Source: Balanoglossus misakiensis (taxonomy: Eukaryota > Hemichordata). Taken from it: a DNA stretch of 64,000 nt. Within the stretch, counting starts at the first letter, position 1, and every line of letters starts with the position of its first letter. The stretch covers positions 13,330,001 through 13,394,000 of the forward strand of contig CM082582.2 of assembly GCA_040954595.2 (NCBI GenBank), in the 5' to 3' direction. Positions 51,501 through 62,530 of this stretch are shown here, piece by piece. The notes beneath the pieces are model-generated. The model had not been told where the DNA came from. It saw only the letters and a program-made list of their open reading frames with translations, and did not search any database. Position numbers and translations under genes: made by a program.

Positions 51501-54500
51501 TACTGACTGAGCATTGCGTATATGCGTACCCGGGTGTTATTCATCTCTGACTGCGACTGTTCGCGCAAGTTTAGAAAAAAGACAACTAATAAATAGGCGT
51601 CCAAAGAACAAACCAATGAGTCTGGAATTTATCGCAAACAATGGCGACCTCTACAAACTTTATTTTCTTCCCGACTTTCTTCACAGAATGTCGGGAAAGC
51701 TACAAGCAGATATGTGTCTTCAAGTTGCGCGGAACCGATGACACACCCTTATTATGCTATAATTAGTTTGAAAATATTGTTCGCCGCCTTCTTGTTGATG
51801 CAACAATCAATTTGAGTGCTAATTATTCATCAGAAATGTCCTACGTCTGTTGTGACACCTGCTTTCTAGTCAAGCATGTAAATCAATAACCGCTGGCGAC
51901 GAGTTGCGACAGGCCGCCGTTAAGTTACGATCCGTGGGTCAGGCGAGGCACTCCGTGGATAATGGCGGACATACAGCACACCGGTTAAAACACATATCTG
52001 CAGACTTTTGATTTACGTCCAGCTTTTTTAGTCCAAAATTGAATCCTTCTATGCCGACAGTAAAACTCAGAGGGTCACGTGTCAAAATATGCATTTCATG
52101 ACTATTCAGTATGAAGGAAAAATGATACTGGTAAGGGCACATATATAAAAAATACAGCGCAAATATATGGATGTGCTATATAACGCTTCGGATGAGATCA
52201 TTCGTTTCCAAGGCAACGCGGCTAATTGCACGCCGCCTTTCCAAGCCGCCATTTTTTCTGTCACCCGGTACGCATGATGCTTATCAAAGATACAAAAATA
52301 ATACCAAACACTGGAATAAAATTCCAGGAAATAATTCAATGTCAAAATGTCTATATATAGCGCATTGGTTGCAATATTCTCAATTCTCAATGGTGCCACC
52401 ATACTGTGTTTATGACTGGTTTTAGAAGGCTATTTTCGGCTGGCGTACGAGGCCTCCTTTGTACGGTGGCGTATTTGTCTAGATTAGTCAATGCTGTCAA
52501 AATTGTTAAAATATTAAAATCACAAAGGGCAGCAATTGGAAAGCCCAAAATGACGTTTTAAAATAGCCTTTTCATGCAAACAGATGTTTGACAAATTGTC
52601 ACGAATCGGCATGCAATGTTCTCATCCCACGGTCGCTTGAATCTTCCCCTGAACACAATAAACATCCACGTGTATCATAAGACCCGATTTTTCCACACAT
52701 ATCAAAATCCAATCATACGTCGATAAGGGTTACCACGGGGTCTCTTGTGTTTTGCCATTTCAAGGAAAATCGATAAATCTTTCATACGCGATGACGTCAT
52801 TGAAGGTAATGTGCTGGCAGGGTCGTGCTTTTCCAGTGTTCATTCTGAAGACGTCTCGTACGTCAGTATTCTGCGTTTTGTGGTTTGTGTTCGGAATATA
52901 TCGTTTTGGCGAGACCCAGAGTGGTCTTTGCGCTCCATACTTCCGTTCGTGAATCCGGAAGTGTCTCCCCGGAAGTGACGAAAGGCAAGGTTGTCTGAGA
53001 TCGAGACTAAGAGCAGTGGCTGTAATAATTTTTCTGTTTGTCAGCAAAAAGCGTATGGCCAATGGCGCTATCTTGACTAGCATGATAGGTTAATTGAAAT
53101 CAGGACATTAGTGACTTACCTGTCTGTCTATATGATATATATCATATAGATAGATACTTATATATCATATAGATATATACATATAGCCTATATCATACAG
53201 ATAGATACATAGATAGATACATAGATAATGTATAATTTCATTCCATATTGCAGTGATTTCGTTAAAAATGCACATTTCTGCATCTACTCTGATGTAATCC
53301 ATCTCTCGCGTTTTTGCATCTTCTCGGGACGGCTTTATCCCCATCCTTGGGTTCGATTAGAAGGACCCTGTGCGGTTGCCATGTCAACAAAGACGTAATA
53401 CAAGGGCTCTCTAGTCTGTATCTAGGTCGCGTACCTCGGAGAGCGTATCACCCCTCGACCGAACACTCTCAGATAAAAAAAAAATTGAATGTAAAATAGC
53501 CATTGGTGTTGAGAACAAAGAAACACCTGAGTCCATTTTTTAAATTTTCAAATCAAAGAGAATTTCACTGGTCCGATCCTTTGAAGTTACATTTTAACAT
53601 GTTTTACTCCAGATATCAGAACTTTTATTTCTCGCCCATTAATTCCCAATATCCCGATCTAGTTTTAGTCCAACAAACGAGACAATAAGATTTGTAAAAA
53701 TGAATATGAATTCAGAACCAGTCCGAAAACAAGAGAGACTGTGTGAATTTAGGGAAATTGAGATGGATTTCAAAATGAATTAACAATGAAGATTTATGGA
53801 CAAAAGAAATCATCAAAGGGATGATATCTAAATTAATGAATGAACCTATAAATGAATTATTACAGCTGTATCAATGATTGAAATAGCCATCCGCGCGATT
53901 CCATTGCGCATGCTCGGAACGAAGATGTTCGCAACTTTGCCTTCTGTTTGTCTGCTGGCGATCGTTGAGTGAGAATTGCCGCTTTAATATCAAGATAGTG
54001 GTCTGTTCGACTAAGAGTGAATCGTGCTTACGACCATTCATGCCCAAATGTATGTTTTTAAATGTCCGTAGTAGTCAGCACTTTTTGCATCAGAATAAAA
54101 GACACCTTCGTACAAATACACGTAACGTATGTGAGAGGAAGAATCCTGTGTTTATTGTTGGTTTTACATTTTCTGCAGCCAATTTTTGTTTGAAGCTGTC
54201 CGGCCAGTACAGTCTCGGCCGACTCCTTTCAGTTCTCGGCGCCGTCGAACGAGAATCAACTTGTCGTTTGGGCGTCTCCATCGCTCGATTTCTCTTGGGG
54301 CGATTCTGTATTTTTACTGACGTCAGAAGCGTTCGCATGATTGCAAAAATGCCATCGTCTTCGATATCATGGAGTGTCATCGCGATTCTAAGAGCTGATA
54401 TATAATCGCCGGAGCCTGGAAGAGTTCGATGGGTCCGGCGGTCACGCCAGGGAGGGATATAGCGTTGAAACTGTGATGTCTTCAACCTGCACGTATACTT

Positions 54501-57500
54501 AATCTGTCTCTACCCACAATTCCATCGTCTATCACCATTAATTATAAGAGGCATTCTCGCAATTACAAGCTAATTACACCCCGCCATTTCAAGTTGTCCA
54601 ACAACGACAGATGGTTCAATTATAGTCAACTTGTGATATTGTATCTGCCCTGTCGTGTGTCCCCTTTCCCACAGAACACACCTTGAATCTAAGAGTCTCC
54701 CAAGGTAAATCCGGAATGAACCTAGTTCAAATTCTGACCTCACACTTAGCGTTGGCGCCGTAGAAGTTCCTTCAGCCTCTGTCTGGAGTAAGTGGTATGG
54801 TATATAATTACATTCCGCAATGAACTTGGAGTAAAAATTGAGTTTATCAAATATAACAAAATGATCTTTTGCCACCTTGTGGAGAGATCTGAGAATTTGT
54901 TCCGCATAGGTCACTTTCTCCCATGATAATCAGATGCCAATTTGGTGATTATATGGCCGCACAACGCCCCGTAAATTGTTACAAAATGACGTCACTCTGT
55001 GATTCGTCAAACAGGACGAGTGCAGGTGTCTACAGCGCCAGCCAATAGTTCGTCACGTGACTCCATCATTTGCGATAAGTGGCCCGTGATCCCATAACCT
55101 TGTTTCAAACTTGCTAGCTCGCTCGTTCACGCGATATTTCTTATAAGAAATTCTTGTTTCTAATAAGAATCTCATAAGATTCTCATAACTCGTGATTTCC
55201 CGGCCGCTATACGGGGAATCACTCGTCCGCGACGCAGGCACACTCGTTCGAAATACGGGGCAATTAACCCCAAAATCAACCGAATTAGTTTTCTTCGAAT
55301 TTGTCGTAAAATATAGCGTGACTGGGGAAGAAATGTATCCGCGCGCAGTGACTATTTTTATCACATTTCCAAGAAAGTCGCATTTCAGACTAGGTCTGCA
55401 GCTAGAGTTCACATGTACTTTACCGTTTCGTCTAGAAATTAAACATCGTTTTTGAAAACGGGTTTGTCGAAGACGATTTTAGAAATAGGATCTCGCTATT
55501 TGATTTTGCCATGACACGTCAATTTGCTTTGAGAAAAAAATCGTAAATTTAGATCATGAAACCTATTGTTACTTTATTTCACATTATTAAATTTTTCGGC
55601 CATAGTAATTTTTCGGTCCATTAGATAAGTTGTTAATTCACACAAAGTATCATAAGCTGTTCGTGTTAGCGCGTCATATTATTGATCAGTCAATGACGTG
55701 TTTTCGATACCGACTATAAGAACTGAAGATGCCGCTTAGCAATCGTTCTAGACTCCGCCTATAGATAAAACCTGGCGCTTTGCAAATCTAGGCTTGTCTT
55801 GCAATGGCTGGCTCATGCGTGACACGCCACCTGTACCATCACCATGATCACAGCGGTTCTTCGCGAACCTTCTAAACAATAGACCGTTTTCCGAATTCCG
55901 AACGTTGCTGCGATAGTCAATCTCGCGAGATTTCGCAATGGGTGGATTCAGCATGTTTCAGTGAGCAGAATAATAAAAAGTCCAACAAAAGAAATAATGT
56001 AAGCAGTTAGCGAATTTGTCCGTTTATACAGGATTCTTCTCAACACAATCTCTTCTGCACAGCCTGAGGTTGACCAGCAATGGTATATAAACGCTATAGC
56101 ATCAATGTGAGGCTGCAAGTCGAGTCAGATTTGCTAACACTTCGATATCGCCTTTCTGAACAGTAATGAGGTTCGTCCATGCATTTTAAACGAGGCTTCG
56201 CGACTTTTTTTCCTCCGTGTAATAACCACAGACTATTCAATGTCCCAGGCACCCGAGACTGCAATGTTTATTGACTGGCACGCGTCTCTGCAAATCCACG
56301 TCCACCCACGCAAATTTCTGCAAAGCAAGCATCTCCATTGAGCATGCGCTCTGACATGACAACAAGTTATCACTATTGAAGATCCTTGCCATACGTTTGG
56401 ATCTATTCCGCTTGAAATAACACAACTTTAGAATATTTTTCAACTGTAGACACTGATTCTAGTTTCTCTATAAAAAGATTCCGAACAAAATTATTTTAAG
56501 GGTTTCTGGGATTTTACAAATACCGAGATCTGTTCATTTTAGAATTCTGTATAGAATCTGATTGTGTAATATGTAATACTAAAATAATGTGATCAATTTA
56601 AAATTTACTGAATACGATAGGCTTGGAAAGAATCGTCACCTCACCCCTTTTCACTACATCTCTATATAACACAACACAACACGTGAACGAAGTCAATCAT
56701 CAGTTACAATTTTACTATTCCCTTTTGCATGGATTAGATTATATAGTTATAGTTAAATATACGATAGAAGTTCACTCATGCGATCGGTATGTCAAGTGTT
56801 TTCCCAATATTCCCACGATGATGCCATGCATGGTGATGATGACCCATTTATCCCATGATGCAACTCTCCCAGTCAATCTGCGCAAGCTTTTCCGATTGAT
56901 TGGTTCAATTTCTGACAGAACAGTTCAGTCGCAGTATAACCCCCTTCTTACGTCACATCGCAGCAAGAGAGTGACCTAGAAGCGTAGTGAAGGTCGTGAA
57001 ATATTCTAATTTTAGAACATGGTGCTCAGAAAGTCGCCGACTGACTGGTAAATTGACCTAACGCGGTCAGTTTGATGTCAGTATATGGCCCATAAGTTAC
57101 AATTGCACCTATTCTAATTTCGTGAAAAGCTTGATATATATTATTTGGTATCAACAATCAACCAAACCTCGCGAGATCTCATAATGATCGGAAAATAATA
57201 TATTCCTAGTATTCTCCACCTTCCAGCAGAAAGAGTACGCATGTGTCACAATAGTTTGACATGCATGATAATTAAGAATTATCTGGCCACAAATTAGATT
57301 GGCGAACGAGAAATGGTGAATCACAATGCACAAGTCCTCATGGGAAAGGGTTTGACCGTTAGTGCCTCATGTTTGACCCATCACATTCGTTAATTACACT
57401 CTGCGTTTGCGCGAATTAAGATCCAGCTTCCCGTAAATGACGTTATTCATCAAAGAATATCAGAGTTTGACATACTACAATAAAACGGTTTCATAAAATT

Positions 57501-60500
57501 ATGTAGGTTTTCGGGAAATTACTTAGAAATAACGAAGGAAATGAATTTACAATTATGAAACTATGTAAAAGCGACTTAATTGAAATGGTAAATGTCCGAA
57601 ACATTGGCATTATTGCGGTTTCTAAATTCATATTAAGAAAATTAAATTTGAAAAGCGCATCATCCTGCACTCTGTGTAACCCAGAGGATCTGTGTTGCAT
57701 TTATTTTGAAAATGGGATAATGCGGTAACAAGTAGGTCGGTTTCAGTCGGCATACCCAGTCGCAACTGTCATTTGAACTGAAATGTTCAATTCCTATGGT
57801 ATCATTTACTAAGTACATAACACACACCGCGAGCAGAACTGTACAGGTAGTCTCCATTACATTTCATAACTGATGGGAAGACAGAAACGGTGACCCAACC
57901 CATTTTCTTTGTCATGTTGACGATATGAACAGGGAAACGAAGCATATATCTTTAGTCAGCGGTAGAGCCACTGTGAATTCTAATCTAAACACAGCGTGTA
58001 CGTGTCAGCCACAGATCCCTAAAGCAAATTATCGCAGTCGAGTTTTCCGGAGAATTCTGTCAAAATGGAAACGATTTTTGCAACTGTCAATTTTTGAACT
58101 TTGCTGATTCGGATGGACCGCGTCCTATTTCACCTGTGTTTTGAACAGTGGAAAGGTCGAAAAGCAAAGCTTCATAACAATAAGCTTACATGGCGACTGA
58201 TGGTGATCGTTGTGGCAATAATCATTTGTCCCCATGGTAACTAATCATGCCAGCTTAATCACCCGTTTGATAACTAATGCGCAGATATGTGCGCTAAATG
58301 TGAAAGTTGATACACGCCCATCAATTTATTTAGCTACGCGATCTAATGTGGCCGATCGACGACAAATATAGACTTTCAAGCCAAAACAATATTTCACGAA
58401 CTACTCCATCACGAAGTTGTTTGGACAAACAGACCGATGGCATTAAGAGTCAAGGTTGTGAATGTTTACGTGGACGGAGGTGCTCTGCGTAATCATGTAA
58501 TGACGTAGGACACAACAGTTCCTGGAGTTATTATAAAATTCGATACTTTCTAATCGCTCTTGTGGGATTAATGATTTTACGTTTTATAATTCGTGACACC
58601 GGGCGGAACTGCTTTCCCATTGCATTGCCCTTTGGGAAACGTGTCTCAAATGACACCAATCCTGTTTTCGTTTTTGCCAAAGTCACGATTTTCTTTTAAT
58701 TGCGTCAACCTGTAGAAATCAACAATCGACTGAACAAGGCATTTTCCTTGTTTCTAGTCGTATTCGGAATAAATCTGGAAATTGGGTCAGGTTTGCTTTG
58801 CTGTAAGTCTCTCTCCGGCCGCTTCCTGGCCAGACTTAAACCCCCAGACTTAGTTGTTGGAATCGGTAATTTGATTTGGAATCCAAGACTGAGTGATTTT
58901 CGTCTCTTTCCTTCGACAGGAAGATGCCAAAATGGTGTTCGACGTTATCGGCAGGATGGAGGATACAGAACCACCCACAGTTGAATTACGTGACGGTCTG
59001 AAGAGACTTTGGTCGGACAGCGGTGTGCAAGAAATTTACGGCAGAGCCAGAGAATACCAACTAAACGACTCCGCCAGATAGTGAGTAGACGTTTGCCATC
59101 ATCGGCGTTTATGAAAATTTATTCATTTCTGGTAAGAAAGAAAATGTAGATATTCGTTCTTTGAAGACTTCAAATCGCCAGTCTTCAAACGGAAGATCCC
59201 ATAACATCAAATTGTGAGGCTTTACTCCATTAAAAGTAAAGTAAAGTAAAGTAAAGTAAAGTGAAACGAACGGTGTCCGTACTGCACGTAAGCATCTTTC
59301 GAGCAGACGTTTCTTCTGAGGCTAGTCAACGGATAATGAAATAAGTCGCGGGAGGAATCATCTATACCTGCAGTTGGGTGAGGGCAGCGCTGTTGGTTTA
59401 TCTAATCTCAGACGCGTGTTACTTGTAATACCTTCGAGCCTTGTGATCGACAAAAGTCTTTGTCCGTTGGCAGATTGGAGCGAAGGTGTCAAGATACGCG
59501 CAGTGGAAAAAAATACATGTAATGGTCATGCTCCATTCAAACTCAACATTTCGCAACCTTTACAAATTCAAAAACATGTTCATAAACAATAACATATAAG
59601 CTTACTAACACTCAGATCGTAAAACTTTTGAGTTATTGGGTCATTGATCAGTCAATATATTTAACATAATGTGCAATAATGTCTTATCCCATGACATGCC
59701 ACGTGTTGTGATATGGGACAGTACATAATGTATGGATTCCTTGTAAGAACGGTTGAAAAACAAAATAGGTATAATAAAAGTGGATTGCACATAATGGAAT
59801 GTTCTCTGATTCTGGTTATGGCTGCAGCAGAGGACTCACGTCGTGCAAGCTTTCTAACGACGACAGCATTAAAGTCAATTTTCTTGACTATATACGTTTT
59901 ACTGTGCACACACGCTCCCGATTTAATTTAATGGACATTCCCCAATGGAATCCGATGTCGTCGAGTTTTCCGGCCAGTAAAGGACACTGGTTTTCCATTC
60001 TGGTTCTTTTTATTGACTGATCGTACATCGGACTGTGTCGTCGAACATCGACATGTGAAGATTTTAATCTCCACATGCCACCTCTGTTCCAGAGTTTTTT
60101 CGCCATATATCATGACTATTTCCAAGATTTGCCATGCACAGGAGGAATTTCGGTCATTTGTGAATTGAAGTATTGAAAGAAGTTTGAAATACCAAAGTTC
60201 ACTGTGCCATTTTCTCTAGATCTTAGCCGCGTTCCTGCAGACATGCCAGCTCTAAACAGCGTAGGAAGAAGCACCTTAGAATAACAGTAGAGCTTGTAAA
60301 TCTAGGGTTAGAGCCTATAATTAGCTGGGCTGCCCTAATGGAAGACCACAACACATCTTTGTCCTGAGTTTATATGAAATTGCCAGCGATGTGTATTTCT
60401 ATCGAGATGACGTCATCCGACTTTACCGGGATCAAAGAGATAGTCAGTGGTATTCTTTGCGTTGCCTGGCAACTGCCACCGATGAGACCGGTGACGTCAC

Positions 60501-62530
60501 ACTTCTGCCATCGTTTATTCGATGCATGACAATGTTGCACTATCCTTGCTTGCCCTCCCCAACGGATGAGTGTGACCCCCGGGGTGTGGCCCCCGGGTAA
60601 TAGAACGAAGTGAACTGGCAAATTCGATGCCGACGACTTCAAGAGAAGTGTTCATTTTGAATAATTGAGACAGTCGAAAAGAACCACGGCATAATGTTGA
60701 ATTTTTGCAGCTCAGGGCACAAGGATGCCATAAGTAAAGATGACTATGGTTCATTTTTTGGCATTTGTATTGAATTGTTGCGAAATATGCTTTCTCGCAC
60801 AGTAGGCCCTATAATCGTAATCATCTTGAGATCTCGCATGGTCTCGGGGAGTTCGGAAAATGGTGTATTGCAGTCGCAGAGATCCTTTTACCTTCAAGTG
60901 ACAAAATATTTACTCTATTTTATTTTTTCAGTTTCTTAGATGACCTAGATAGGATATGTGCCGAAGATTACCTTCCGAGCGAACAAGATGTGTTGAGAAC
61001 TAGAGTTAAGACGACTGGTATCGTAGAAACTCATTTCAGTTTCAGAAATCTTAATTTCAAGTGAGTATTCTCCTTATACATGATTATTCGTCAACTTCGA
61101 CTTTTGTCTTCTTGTGTCAGTCCTTTTCTATCCATCCACATAATCTCGCCGGAAATGTTTATCGAGCGAGAAATAGTCCACAAAAATCTTTCTGAAACTG
61201 AGCCTAAATAGCTGAGTTTACATCCGTTTGATTTGTTTTAATTACTTTATTAGTTACATATTTACCGATGACCTTTCTATTATTTCAGATTATTTGATGT
61301 AGGAGGCCAACGCTCAGAGAGAAAGAAATGGATTCACTGTTTTGAAGATGTTACAGCTATTATCTTTTGCGTTGCAATGAGTGCCTACGACCAAGTACTC
61401 TACGAAGATGAATCAACAGTAAGTGAAATATGCTATGTCTCTGTTTTTGGCGCCTGTTGAGTGCATCGCCCTTTGGCTATAATAACCATGGTAACAAGAG
61501 CCTGGCCAACCTTGGGCTGGAATGTACAAAAACGTCACCATAGACAGACGCATGCGTGCAGGACGAAAGGGTCACTTAAATGGGAATAAAGAGAATGCTT
61601 TCTACATGAGATAATTTTTATAATTAAAACATCAGTGCTCCTAGGTCAAATTGAATAAAGTATGTTTCCAAATTTAGAAGTGTCAGTCTCTGGTGGCATT
61701 ATGAAATTTTAGACTAACTTGAATTATATTTGAACGTGCTGTGTAATATCATGGAACCAGGCCTGTAATTGAAGTAGACAGTGTACTGATGACCAATTTT
61801 ATGGATCTTAACATATGATCCATGTGATAGAAAGTTCTAAATTCAGTCTCATCATTTTACTGAGCTCTACATAACAAAAAACTCTACATATAGCTAATGC
61901 AACTATGCCTTTTTCTTCTCTTGTTTAACCTTTCTCTCCACAGAACCGAATGCAGGAAAGTTTGAAACTGTTTGACTCAATCTGTAATAACAAATGGTTC
62001 ACGGATACTTCCATAATTCTGTTTCTAAATAAGAAAGATTTATTTGAAGAAAAGATATCAAAATCTGCACTTACATTATGCTTCCCCGAGTATACAGGTG
62101 AGTGGTTAATAGTGTCTTGTGGTTGAGAAATTGTAGTTTACAACCTCTGAGGCCATTTCTATACCATAGTTGTCAGCATGCTCATGACTTTTGCTCAAAA
62201 TTTATTAGGTGGTGAGATTGGGGATTGAAATGAAATCTTGAAATAAACACTGGACTTGTAAAACATAATACCATGCCAAAAACAATCGGTAAAGTGACTT
62301 GTGCCAATTTTTCACAACTTCTTTTTTTCTTCTCAATTTTAGGACCCAATACTTATCATGAAGCAGCAGCTTATATCCAAGCACAGTTTGAAAGCATGAA
62401 CAAAAGCACTACCAAAGAGATCTATGGACACATGACATGTGCCACGGACACCAATAATATTCAGTTTGTATTTGATGCGGTAACGGACACCATTATTGCC
62501 AACAATCTCAGGGGATGTGGCCTTTATTAA
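48544..62530 (+). CDS. GNAO1: G-protein alpha subunit, Go class, 354 aa, 8 exons
   Basis: This is a membrane-anchored GTPase that relays signals from GPCRs; Go is abundant in animal neurons. Exons are 48544-48661, 48933-48975, 49363-49504, 58920-59080, 60932-61060, 61289-61418, 61944-62097 and 62343-62530, in total 1065 nt, which is 354 residues plus stop. Motifs: N-terminal MGC (myristoylation and palmitoylation), P-loop GAGESGKS, switch I arginine in RTRVKTTGI, switch [14 protein letters not shown] with the catalytic Gln, NKKD for guanine, TCATDT, and C-terminus GCGLY. The penultimate CGLY carries the pertussis-toxin cysteine, and GLY (not GLF) marks Go rather than Gi. All catalytic residues are intact. 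Only one version of the last two exons is present, so no alternative Go-A/Go-B 3' exon set is visible within the window. Confidence 0.97.
52204..52254. promoter_or_regulatory. RFX X-box-like and YY1-like sites
   Basis: GTTTCCAAGGCAAC at 52204-52217 fits the RFX X-box (two half-sites with a 2-bp spacer) with one mismatch. GCCGCCATTTT from 52245 is the reverse complement of a YY1 site. Both are in intron 3 of G-alpha-o. Confidence 0.3.
52939..52976. promoter_or_regulatory. Triple ETS-site cluster
   Basis: ACTTCCG at 52939-52945 (reverse orientation) and CCGGAAGT at 52955-52962 and 52969-52976 give three ETS sites in 38 bp. They lie 140 bp from the CRE at 52792. The arrangement resembles a TATA-less promoter or an enhancer core. 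Confidence 0.4.
53121..53229. repeat. TAGA/TATA microsatellite
   Basis: Interrupted ATAG/ATAC/TATA repeat with small internal palindromes (for example TATGATATATATCATA) in intron 3 of G-alpha-o. Confidence 0.9.
55137..55183. repeat. Cluster of short perfect palindromes
   Basis: TTTCTTATAAGAAA at 55137-55150 is a perfect palindrome. AGAATCT-CATA-AGATTCT at 55166-55183 is a perfect inverted repeat, and TAAGAATCTCA/TAAGATTCTCA form a near-tandem pair. Confidence 0.8.
59233..59262 (+). repeat. AAAGT pentanucleotide repeat (6 copies)
   Basis: Six uninterrupted AAAGT units in intron 4 of G-alpha-o. Confidence 0.95.

Larger units (their letters stand above)
49505..58919 (+). other. G-alpha-o intron 3 (9.4 kb), no exons found
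   Basis: CpG-rich non-coding DNA with a GTCAGT donor and a CAG acceptor. It contains four of the six perfect TGACGTCA sites (49773, 52792, 54318, 54987), a three-site ETS cluster, an RFX-like and YY1-like pair near 52.2 kb, a TAGA/TATA microsatellite and a cluster of short palindromes. Open frames here (for example 53965-54405 on + and 54090-54485 on -) have no recognisable domain and I regard them as chance. Confidence 0.7.
49773..60499. promoter_or_regulatory. Six perfect CRE palindromes (TGACGTCA) in G-alpha-o introns 3 and 4
   Basis: Perfect 8-bp full CREB/ATF sites lie at 49773-49780, 52792-52799, 54318-54325, 54987-54994, 60408-60415 and 60492-60499. TGACGTCA is palindromic, so each is one site on both strands. 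The last two are 77 bp apart. Function is inferred from motif and clustering only. Confidence 0.45.

Noticed and set aside
53965-54485. Overlapping open frames on both strands (146 aa on +, 131 aa on -) in G-alpha-o intron 3
   Set aside because: No family motif and no splice context. High CpG and G+C here lower stop-codon frequency, so long frames arise by chance.
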